Assembly (NCBI GenBank): GCA_021821185.1
Contig: JAKACU010000121.1
Location: forward strand, 1-5,572
Source of the DNA: Bacillota bacterium
Lineage (GTDB): Bacteria > Bacillota > Bacilli > Alicyclobacillales > SLC66
DNA length: 5,572 nt
Direction: 5' to 3'
A model generated the notes under the pieces. That model saw only the letters and a program-made list of their open reading frames with translations. It had not been told where the DNA came from and ran no database searches. Below, piece after piece: positions 1-5,572 of this stretch (its first letter is position 1; the number at the start of each line of letters is the position of its first letter). The translations under genes were made by a program, and so were the position numbers.

Positions 1-1850
1 CGCAAAAGCAGATCGGATCTCCCTTTGGCGGACGATTTCACGAGATGCATCCCGCTGATCTGATCGCCATGTCTGTGCGCTTAGGTTGGCAGCCTTTTTA
101 TCCACAATTCCGGGAAAACACGCTGGATATTGTAAAAGAGGCGCGGCAACGAGGCATTGTTTTAGAAGAGGACATTGTAAAGGACGTAGCCCAGAAATTG
201 CAGTCTGGGGACTTGCATTTTGCGGTGGAAGAACCGGACAATCCGCAGAATTTTCCCCGTGTCTTTTTCAATTGGCGGGCGAATTTGCTTGGGGCAAGCG
301 GTAAAGGTCACGAATACTTTTTACGGCATTTGTATGGTACAAGCGGTCATGTGCTTGGACAAGAAAATGATGCATGGCGCCCAGAAACCGTGCAAGTCTC
401 TGACACGATTCCCGAGGGCAAAATGGATCTTATTGTCAATTTGGATTTTCGTATGACAAGCAGCAGTGCGCTGTACGCAGACATCGTGCTGCCGGCCGCC
501 ACTTGGTACGAGAAATACGATTTGAGCAGTACAGATATGCACCCATTTGTGCACCCGTTTACGCCGGCCATATCCAGCCCATGGGAAACACGAAGTGACT
601 GGGACGCCTTTCGCGCCATCGCCAAAACGTTCTCGGCGTTGGCGAAGGATTACTTGCCGGAGGCTGATGATTTGGTGCTGCGCGCCTTTGGCCATGACTC
701 GCCAAAAGAGGTTACGCAGCCGCTTGGTCGTGTGCGTGATTGGAAAAATGGTGAAGCAAAACCCGTCCCGGGCCAGACAATGCCAGATTTTGTGATCGTA
801 CACCGGGATTTTAAAAACGCCTACAGACAGATGACAACCTTAGGCCCCTTGGCGCAAAAAGATGTCCCTAGCAAGGGAATCAACTTTCCGGGTGAAAAGG
901 CTTATGGGGAAGCCTTGCGCAAGGTGGGTGCCTCAAATGAAGATGGTGTGTTTTTTGGCAGGCCGTCCATGGAGCGTGACCAGCAAGTCGTTGATGTCAT
1001 TCTCACGTATTCGGGTGCGACAAACGGACATCGTTCTCTTGAAGGATGGAAAAAGCTAGGGGAAATCACCGGCATGAATCTTGCGCCGATCGTAGAAGGA
1101 GCAGAAGAAATTTCGTACTCCTTGCATGACCTAGCGGTTCAGCCGCGTACATCGTTGCCGACAGCAGTTTGGAGCGGAATTGAACAAGAAGGCCGCCGCT
1201 ATTCTCCTTTTGTCGTCAACGTGGAATATAACGTTCCGTGGCGCACGTTGACTGGCCGTCAACATTTTTATCTCGATCATGAAATGATGCTTGATTTTGC
1301 CGAAGGTTTGCCAATTTACAGACCGCCATTGGTGGAACTGCCGTTTTCTCAAACCGAGGAACAAGCCTTTGCTAAAGGGGAAGGCAAGGCCATCACCGTA
1401 CGGTATCTCACTCCACACCAAAAATGGGGATTCCATACCACTTATACAGATACGCCGAAAATGACCGTGCTGTTTCGCGGCGGACCCGTCATTTGGATCA
1501 ATGATAAAGACGCCGAAGCGATTGGTGTGCATGACAACGATTGGGTTGAGGTATTTAACCGCAACGGGGCCATCGCTACCAGGGCCGTCGTGACGTACCG
1601 GATTCCCCAAGGTATCGCCATGATGTACCACGCGCAGGATCGTACGCTGGGTGTTCCTGCGACGAAAGCAACCGGCGATCGCGGCGGAACGCATAACAGT
1701 GTAACGCGGGTGATTCCCAAACCAACGCACCTGATCGGGGGATATGGGCAACTAAGCTTTGGCTTTAACTACTACGGACCAACGGGTCATCAACGAGATG
1801 TCATGACCTTCATCCGAAAGTTGAAAGAGGTGAATTGGCTTGAGGGTTAA
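1..1850 (+). CDS. narG: Respiratory nitrate reductase alpha subunit NarG, C-terminal half (5'-truncated by window edge)
   Basis: Catalytic molybdenum subunit of the membrane-bound nitrate reductase; it reduces nitrate to nitrite on the cytoplasmic face with electrons from NarH. The frame is open from base 3, with no stop upstream of the first ATG at 45, so that ATG is internal and 615 residues of a roughly 1,200-residue protein are visible. Fragment residues about 94-105 (NLLGASGKGHEY) and 157-171 (LYADIVLPAATWYEK) match the conserved molybdopterin oxidoreductase core, followed by the family's STDMHPF segment. LTPHQKWGFHTTY (nt 1407-1445) precedes the C-terminal molybdopterin dinucleotide-binding domain (about residues 487-600), which contains RGGPVIWI, DNDWVEVFN, RGGTHNSVTR (560-569) and KPTHLIGGY. 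The protein ends at VNWLEG, roughly where the E. coli homologue has WLDG followed by a short extra tail. The N-terminal [4Fe-4S] ligands, the Mo-ligating Asp and any twin-arginine-like N-terminus lie upstream and cannot be checked. Identity is very secure from colinear similarity to remembered NarG sequence. Confidence 0.98.
   Translation, partial: QKQIGSPFGGRFHEMHPADLIAMSVRLGWQPFYPQFRENTLDIVKEARQRGIVLEEDIVKDVAQKLQSGDLHFAVEEPDNPQNFPRVFFNWRANLLGASGKGHEYFLRHLYGTSGHVLGQENDAWRPETVQVSDTIPEGKMDLIVNLDFRMTSSSALYADIVLPAATWYEKYDLSSTDMHPFVHPFTPAISSPWETRSDWDAFRAIAKTFSALAKDYLPEADDLVLRAFGHDSPKEVTQPLGRVRDWKNGEAKPVPGQTMPDFVIVHRDFKNAYRQMTTLGPLAQKDVPSKGINFPGEKAYGEALRKVGASNEDGVFFGRPSMERDQQVVDVILTYSGATNGHRSLEGWKKLGEITGMNLAPIVEGAEEISYSLHDLAVQPRTSLPTAVWSGIEQEGRRYSPFVVNVEYNVPWRTLTGRQHFYLDHEMMLDFAEGLPIYRPPLVELPFSQTEEQAFAKGEGKAITVRYLTPHQKWGFHTTYTDTPKMTVLFRGGPVIWINDKDAEAIGVHDNDWVEVFNRNGAIATRAVVTYRIPQGIAMMYHAQDRTLGVPATKATGDRGGTHNSVTRVIPKPTHLIGGYGQLSFGFNYYGPTGHQRDVMTFIRKLKEVNWLEG
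1824..1833 (+). promoter_or_regulatory. Ribosome binding site of narH, inside the narG 3' end
   Basis: AAAGAGGTGA contains GAGGTGA (1827-1833), seven contiguous bases complementary to the Bacillus-type 16S rRNA 3' end. It sits 6 nt before the TTG at 1840. It decides the choice of this non-ATG start and lies wholly within narG coding sequence, which suggests translational coupling of the alpha and beta subunits. Confidence 0.85.
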
Positions 1851-3333
1851 AGCACAAATAGCGATGGTCATGAATCTCGACAAATGCATCGGATGCCACA
1901 CGTGCAGTGTTACGTGTAAAAATACGTGGACAAATCGAAAAGGCATGGAGTATGTCTGGTTCAACAATGTGGAGACAAGGCCTGGTCCTGGGTATCCGCA
2001 AGAGTGGGAAGACCAGAATCGCTACCGCGGCGGTTGGCTGTTAAAAGACGGTGCTCTTCGACTGCGCGCTGGCGGGACATGGGCCAAATTGGGCCACATC
2101 TTCTTTAATCCTGATCTGCCGAAAATCGATGATTACTATGCACCGTGGACATACGACTATCACACGCTGATTGAAAGTCCAAAAAAGGCACATCAACCTG
2201 TCGCCCGTCCGCGATCAGCGATTGATGGCGATTATATTGACAAGCCCACATGGGGGCCTAACTGGGACGATGATCTTGCGGGAGGCAAGGAAATTGCTCC
2301 GCGGGATCCCAACTTCAAGAATATGCAAGAGCATGTCGCTTTTGAATATGAGCAAGCTTTCATGATGTATTTGCCGCGTATTTGTGAACACTGCCTTAAC
2401 CCATCATGCGTTGCGTCGTGTCCATCAGGCGCGATGTACAAACGTGACGAAGACGGGATTGTACTCGTGGATCAGGAAGCTTGCCGCGGTTGGCGCTTTT
2501 GCGTTTCGGGCTGTCCGTATAAGAAAGTGTACTTTAATTGGATGACACACAAGGCAGAAAAGTGTCACTTCTGCTATCCGCGTATTGAAGCAGGGTTATC
2601 AACCGTTTGCTCGGAGACGTGCGTCGGGCGTTTGCGTTACCTAGGACCCATTTTGTATGATGCTGACCGCGTGAAGGAAGTAGCATCGGTTACAGACCCG
2701 AAAGAGTTGTACCGTGCACAGTTGTCGCTGTTTCTCGATCCAGCGGATCCTGAGGTAATCGCAGAGGCTAAAAAGGCGGGGATATCAGACGTATGGCTTG
2801 AATACGCCCGACGATCCCCTGTTTACAAAATGGCAGTCACTTGGGGTGTGGCTTTACCGATTCATCCGGAATTTCGCACGCTGCCCATGGTGTGGTATGT
2901 ACCGCCGTTAAGTCCCATGATGAATCACGTAGAGAACGAAGCAGATTTGTCTCTTGACGGATGTTTGACCGCTGTCGAGCAAATGCGCATTCCGATGGAG
3001 TATTTGGCTTCCATTCTGACTGCGGGGGATGTTGACGTGATTCGCAATGTTTTGCAAAAACTGGTCGCTGTTCGGGTGCATATGCGCTCGAAATTTGTAG
3101 GGGATTACAACAGCGAGAAATTGCTCAAAGAAATTGGCATGATCACGGGTCAAATAGAAGAAATGGCTCGCTTGTTTGGGGTTGCTAAGTATAATGAACG
3201 CTTTGTCATTCCGACAGCACAGCGCACGACAGACTACGGGTTGGTGTACCGCCAAGGCGCCTGCAGTATCGAAGAGATAGCGCCGCAAGAGGGCATCATG
3301 CCAGAATCTACGCAGCCTACCTATTACGGTTGA
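1840..3333 (+). CDS. narH: Respiratory nitrate reductase beta subunit NarH (four-cluster Fe-S protein)
   Basis: Electron-transfer subunit linking the hemes of NarI to the Mo site of NarG. It has 497 residues, a usual family length. The TTG start is supported by the strong ribosome site and by the N-terminus MRVKAQIAMVMNLDKC, which aligns end to end with E. coli NarH (MKIRSQVGMVLNLDKC). The first ferredoxin-like motif has C16, C19, C22 and C26 (CIGCHTCSVTC). The second has C182, C185, C190 and C194 (CEHCLNPSCVASC). The third is C215-R-G-W218-R-F-C221 with C225; a Trp where a fourth Cys would be marks the [3Fe-4S] cluster typical of NarH. The last group is C242, C245, C257 and C261 (KCHFCYPR, CSETCVGR). 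Together these account for three [4Fe-4S] and one [3Fe-4S] cluster as in the E. coli enzyme. RTLPMVWYVPPLSP (346-359) and RIPMEYLASILTAGD (383-397) belong to the C-terminal NarH-specific part. The gene overlaps narG by 11 nt and is followed after 11 nt by narJ. Confidence 0.98.
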   Translation: MRVKAQIAMVMNLDKCIGCHTCSVTCKNTWTNRKGMEYVWFNNVETRPGPGYPQEWEDQNRYRGGWLLKDGALRLRAGGTWAKLGHIFFNPDLPKIDDYYAPWTYDYHTLIESPKKAHQPVARPRSAIDGDYIDKPTWGPNWDDDLAGGKEIAPRDPNFKNMQEHVAFEYEQAFMMYLPRICEHCLNPSCVASCPSGAMYKRDEDGIVLVDQEACRGWRFCVSGCPYKKVYFNWMTHKAEKCHFCYPRIEAGLSTVCSETCVGRLRYLGPILYDADRVKEVASVTDPKELYRAQLSLFLDPADPEVIAEAKKAGISDVWLEYARRSPVYKMAVTWGVALPIHPEFRTLPMVWYVPPLSPMMNHVENEADLSLDGCLTAVEQMRIPMEYLASILTAGDVDVIRNVLQKLVAVRVHMRSKFVGDYNSEKLLKEIGMITGQIEEMARLFGVAKYNERFVIPTAQRTTDYGLVYRQGACSIEEIAPQEGIMPESTQPTYYG

Positions 3334-3337
3334 GGAG
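3331..3337 (+). promoter_or_regulatory. Ribosome binding site of narJ, overlapping the narH stop codon
   Basis: TGAGGAG contains the narH stop TGA and the Shine-Dalgarno core AGGAG (3333-3337), 7 nt before ATG 3345. This spacing favours ATG 3345 over the in-frame TTG at 3330, which would place the site inside the coding region with no ribosome site of its own. Confidence 0.8.
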
Positions 3338-3344
3338 TTGCGCC

Positions 3345-3959
3345 ATGACTTGGACGCAAAAAACACGCATCTTTCGCCTGACATCTTTGTTGCTGCTTTA
3401 TCCTGCTGAAGATAAGACTGCGTTTTATGCTCGTATTGAGGCGGTGTACAGTGCACTAACCTTAATGCCGGAAAGCCGTGCAGCGCAGCTTTTGCAAAAC
3501 ATGCTTTCACGTTGGCAAGCAGTGTCGTTGGAGACGCTATGCGAGGAGTATGTGCTGACCTTTGATTTTGCCGAGGGCTCATGCCTGTATTTGACTGCGC
3601 ATGAGTTCGGCGACAATCGCTCTCGCGGCGAAGCTATGGTTGAGTTGCACCAAATGTACAGGGCGGGAGGCTTTGTACAAGCAACTGCGGAACTTCCAGA
3701 CTACTTGCCGATGCTTCTGGAGTTTTTATCCTTGTTTGGCGAAGACCCGCAGACGCAGGCGTTGCAAGAACGCCTTGCCCTTATGTGTCATCGCGTTTTG
3801 TCACACATGCAGCAAAACGGTTTATTTAACGGTGTTTTTCTCGCGTTAGTAACCGTGCTTCCGAAAGTAGAGTACGGCGATGAAACAACGGCATTTCCTA
3901 ACAGAGAACCTGCGGATACGGATGATCTGCCCTATCCGTTACAACATCAGATTTTATAG
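3345..3959 (+). CDS. narJ: Nitrate reductase molybdenum cofactor assembly chaperone NarJ
   Basis: System-specific chaperone of the NarJ/TorD (redox enzyme maturation protein) family. By family knowledge it binds the N-terminus of apo-NarG, allows Mo-bisMGD and Fe-S insertion, and controls docking of NarGH onto NarI; it is cytoplasmic and not part of the final enzyme. With the ATG at 3345 the protein has 204 residues, shorter than E. coli NarJ (about 236) and close to Gram-positive homologues. The sequence is helical and lacks membrane segments. Signature stretches are EEYVLTFDF (67-75), HEFGDNRSRGEAM (86-98) and ELPDYLPMLLEFLS (116-129), the last being the family hallmark seen in E. coli as LPDHLPLYLEYL. 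The tail after about residue 175 is polar and acidic (YGDETTAF, PADTDDLPY), as often seen in NarJ. A longer form from TTG 3330 would add only five residues (MRSCA) and is less likely. Its place between narH and narI is the standard order. Confidence 0.96.
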   Translation: MTWTQKTRIFRLTSLLLLYPAEDKTAFYARIEAVYSALTLMPESRAAQLLQNMLSRWQAVSLETLCEEYVLTFDFAEGSCLYLTAHEFGDNRSRGEAMVELHQMYRAGGFVQATAELPDYLPMLLEFLSLFGEDPQTQALQERLALMCHRVLSHMQQNGLFNGVFLALVTVLPKVEYGDETTAFPNREPADTDDLPYPLQHQIL

Positions 3960-3963
3960 GAGG
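3958..3963 (+). promoter_or_regulatory. Ribosome binding site of narI, overlapping the narJ stop codon
   Basis: AGGAGG, a perfect Shine-Dalgarno core, begins within the narJ stop TAG (3957-3959) and lies 7 nt before GTG 3971. A nearer ATG at 3967 is in another frame, giving a different product, so this site supports the GTG as the narI start. Confidence 0.88.
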
Positions 3964-3970
3964 CAAATGT

Positions 3971-4663
3971 GTGGCACAGTTTTGGTGGGTTGTGTATCCG
4001 TACATCTGTTTGATGATTATGATCGTCGGAACATTGTATCGATTTACGTATCGGCAGATTGCATGGGGCTCCAAATCAAGTCAAATGCTTGAGCAAAATT
4101 CCTTGAAATGGGGCAGCAGGTTGTTTCACTGGGGGATTATCTTTGTCTTTTTAGGTCACGTGATGGGGCTTATTATCCCTCTGTGGATGTATCAGATGCT
4201 CGGCATATCACCAGAGCTTTACCATTTTAATGCTATTTTGGCGGGCGGCATCTTTGGTATTATGGCTTGGGTTGGCGCGGCCATCTTGCTCTTGCGCCGC
4301 AGCACGAATCACCGAGTCAGGGCAAATTCTCATTTCTCAGATTTTCTCACGCTCGACGTGCTGATGGTCGTGTTGACGCTTGGACTTGCTGTTACGCTAA
4401 TTTACGATGTTTTTTACCAGCGCTATGAGTATCGGGCGACCATTGGCCCTTGGTTTCGTGAACTCTTAACGCTGCACCCGGACGCCTCCTTGATGGTACG
4501 TGTACCGCTTATCTTTCAGTTGCACGTGATCGCCGCATTTGCTTTATTTGCCCTGTCGCCGTTTACGCGTCTTGTCCACATATGGAGCTATCCTGTGCGC
4601 TATATCGGGCGTTCTCCTATTCAATACCGATCGCGGGCGCGGTATAGGCAGAGTCCAGAGTAG
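3971..4663 (+). CDS. narI: Respiratory nitrate reductase gamma subunit NarI (diheme cytochrome b)
   Basis: Integral membrane subunit that oxidises quinol on the outer side and passes electrons inward through two b hemes to NarH, anchoring NarGH to the membrane. It has 230 residues (E. coli NarI 225). Five hydrophobic segments are visible at about residues 5-25, 50-75, 86-108, 127-146 and 178-200. The four heme ligands align with E. coli H56, H66, H187 and H205: H53 and H63 (LFHWGIIFVFLGH), H185 (FQLHVIAAF) and H203 (FTRLVHIWSYPV). By homology H63/H185 hold the distal heme and H53/H203 the proximal heme. SSQML (36-40) and the segment RLVHIW (200-205) are also family hallmarks. The tail after residue 205 is rich in Arg and Tyr (QYRSRARYRQ) and should lie in the cytoplasm, in contact with NarGH. 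Translation starts at GTG after a perfect ribosome site; there is no competing in-frame start nearby. narK follows after 17 nt. Confidence 0.98.
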   Translation: MAQFWWVVYPYICLMIMIVGTLYRFTYRQIAWGSKSSQMLEQNSLKWGSRLFHWGIIFVFLGHVMGLIIPLWMYQMLGISPELYHFNAILAGGIFGIMAWVGAAILLLRRSTNHRVRANSHFSDFLTLDVLMVVLTLGLAVTLIYDVFYQRYEYRATIGPWFRELLTLHPDASLMVRVPLIFQLHVIAAFALFALSPFTRLVHIWSYPVRYIGRSPIQYRSRARYRQSPE

Positions 4664-4664
4664 G

Positions 4665-4674
4665 AAAAGGGGCG
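4665..4674 (+). promoter_or_regulatory. Probable ribosome binding site of narK
   Basis: AAAAGGGGCG lies 2 nt after the narI stop. AAAGG matches the 5' half of the Bacillus-type Shine-Dalgarno sequence and G4672 adds partial pairing, with 8 nt from there to TTG 4681. It is weaker than the other ribosome sites in the window. The frame is closed by a TAG at 4645 and contains no earlier start codon after it, which makes TTG 4681 the first available start. Confidence 0.6.
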
Positions 4675-4680
4675 AATGCA

Positions 4681-5572
4681 TTGGCTTTATTGCAATTGAT
4701 CGTGCAAACGCTCAATCTTATCGCGGGGTTTATGGTATGGGTCATTCTTTCGGGCTTAATGCCCTTTATTAAGCAAAATGTTGCGATGACTGCAGGGCAG
4801 ATTGCTTGGGTTACTGCGGTTCCCGTCGTGTTAGGATCGCTTTTGCGCGTGCCGATTGGCTATTATGCGAATCGCTTCGGTGCGCGGATCGTTTTTGCCG
4901 TCAGTTTTCTCATTTTGATTTTACCCGTATATCTGATCAGTATAGCCCACTCCTTTTGGGAACTGGTAATCGGTGGATTTTTCCTTGGCATTTCAGGCGC
5001 TGTGTTTTCGGTAGGTGTCACATCGCTGCCAAAGTATTATCCAGCACATCGCCATGGTTTCATTAATGGAGTTTATGGCATGGGCAACATCGGTAACGCG
5101 GTAACCACGTTTTTCGCTCCCGTCATTGCAACGAGATACGGTTGGCCGACAACGGTACGGTGGTTCATCGTCTTGCTTCTGGTATTTATCGTCCTGACGC
5201 TATTACTGGGGGATCGCCGAGAAAAGCGCATAAAAACGCCAGTGATGACACAGATAAAAGAGGTTTATAAAAATCCCCAACTATGGCTTTTCTCTTTGTT
5301 TTACTTTATCACGTTTGGTTCCTTCGTGGCGTTTACCGTATACTTGCCCAACTTTCTTGTGTCGCAGTTTCATCTAACGAAGATCGATGCGGGGTTTAGG
5401 ACGGCTGGATTTATCGTCGTAGCAACCCTCTTGCGACCTGTCGGAGGTTTTTTATCTGACCGTTATAACCCGTTTAAAGTTTTGATGTTCGTCTTTGCAG
5501 GGCTTACTGTAGCAGGGATCGTTTTGTCTTTTCGTCCCACCATCGAGCTTTATACCTTCGGCTGCCTGCTTG
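4681..5572 (+). CDS. narK: Nitrate/nitrite transporter, NarK family of the major facilitator superfamily (3'-truncated by window edge)
   Basis: Membrane transporter of the nitrate/nitrite porter family, supplying nitrate to the reductase and/or exporting nitrite. The frame is open from TTG 4681 to the window end, giving 297 residues of an expected roughly 400. The N-terminus enters the first membrane helix almost at once, as in short bacilli-type NarK proteins. Hydrophobic segments appear at about residues 11-30, 42-60, 68-90, 93-117, 129-150, 160-177, 200-223, 240-258 and 266-283. The nitrate signature motif in the fifth helix is clear: GVYGMGNIGNAVTTFFAP (130-147). R56 (GSLLRVPIG) and R252 (TLLRPVGGFLSDR) match the two substrate-binding arginines known from E. 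coli NarK (R89 and R305). The loop NRFGAR (64-69) is the MFS helix 2-3 motif. The second nitrate signature, in helix 11, lies beyond the window. Whether it acts as a proton symporter (NarK1 type) or a nitrate/nitrite antiporter (NarK2 type) cannot be decided from this fragment. The TTG start has a moderate ribosome site; TTG 4690 is a weaker alternative. Confidence 0.93.
   Translation, partial: MALLQLIVQTLNLIAGFMVWVILSGLMPFIKQNVAMTAGQIAWVTAVPVVLGSLLRVPIGYYANRFGARIVFAVSFLILILPVYLISIAHSFWELVIGGFFLGISGAVFSVGVTSLPKYYPAHRHGFINGVYGMGNIGNAVTTFFAPVIATRYGWPTTVRWFIVLLLVFIVLTLLLGDRREKRIKTPVMTQIKEVYKNPQLWLFSLFYFITFGSFVAFTVYLPNFLVSQFHLTKIDAGFRTAGFIVVATLLRPVGGFLSDRYNPFKVLMFVFAGLTVAGIVLSFRPTIELYTFGCLL

Noticed and set aside
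45..47. ATG 45 as a true start of a short NarG-like protein
   Set aside because: The frame stays open upstream to the window edge (reading QKQIGSPFGGRFHE before the Met) and there is no ribosome site at the right distance, so this is an internal Met of a longer NarG.
321..803. Antisense open frame of 160 residues within narG
   Set aside because: Shadow of narG, with another shadow frame overlapping it; its translation shows no recognisable motif.
1131..1751. Antisense open frame of 206 residues within narG
   Set aside because: Shadow of the conserved C-terminal domain of narG; no family resemblance.
2908..3582. Antisense open frame of 224 residues across the narH-narJ junction
   Set aside because: It lies wholly opposite two well-conserved genes, has no recognisable domain, and its composition is that expected of the reverse complement of coding sequence.
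3783..3808. Inverted repeat ATGTGT / ACACAT inside narJ, considered as an FNR/CRP-like operator
   Set aside because: The spacing is 14 nt and the arms do not fit TGTGA-N6-TCACA; the site is internal to narJ, far from any likely promoter.
4624..4645. Inverted repeat ATACCG / CGGTAT with a 10-nt loop near the end of narI, considered as an attenuator or processing site before narK
   Set aside because: The stem is only 6 bp, lies in coding sequence and has no T run after it. Repeats of this size are expected many times by chance in a window this long.
4539..5066. Two short + strand open frames (4539-4772 and 4806-5066) over the narI end and narK
   Set aside because: They are out of frame with the clear narI and narK reading frames and show no conserved content. 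Together they could suggest a gene-poor stretch, but the narK frame covers it without a stop.

Overview
The window holds the 3' half of a respiratory nitrate reductase operon, narG(partial)-narH-narJ-narI, followed closely by a nitrate/nitrite transporter gene of the narK type that runs off the 3' edge. All five genes lie on the + strand and fill the window almost completely. The largest gap between them is 17 nt, and there is no non-coding stretch of note, RNA gene, repeat, CRISPR array or mobile element.

Organism: the proteins are clear members of the membrane-bound NarGHI family. Several features suggest a Gram-positive (Firmicutes/Bacilli-like) bacterium of intermediate GC content: strong purine-rich Shine-Dalgarno sites (GAGGTGA, AGGAG, AGGAGG), frequent non-ATG starts (TTG, GTG, TTG), a compact NarJ of about 204 residues, and a NarK with a very short N-terminus. 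This is an inference from sequence style and remembered homologues; genus and species cannot be named from the window.

Layout: 1-1850 is the C-terminal half of NarG (catalytic molybdenum subunit). 1840-3333 is NarH (iron-sulfur electron-transfer subunit), overlapping narG by 11 nt. 3345-3959 is NarJ (dedicated assembly chaperone). 3971-4663 is NarI (cytochrome b membrane anchor and quinol oxidase). 4681-5572 is the N-terminal 297 residues of NarK (nitrate uptake/nitrite export).

How they work together (family knowledge): NarI oxidises menaquinol or ubiquinol at the membrane and passes electrons through two b hemes to the chain of Fe-S clusters in NarH and then to the Mo-bisMGD site in NarG, where nitrate is reduced to nitrite in the cytoplasm. 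NarJ holds apo-NarG for cofactor insertion and docking. NarK brings nitrate in and exports nitrite. All visible cofactor ligands in NarH and NarI are present, no frameshift is seen, and the system looks functional. The operon promoter, the N-terminal part of narG (with its Fe-S and Mo ligands) and the terminator lie outside the window. I found no novel system; the findings concern gene starts, operon coupling and transporter placement.
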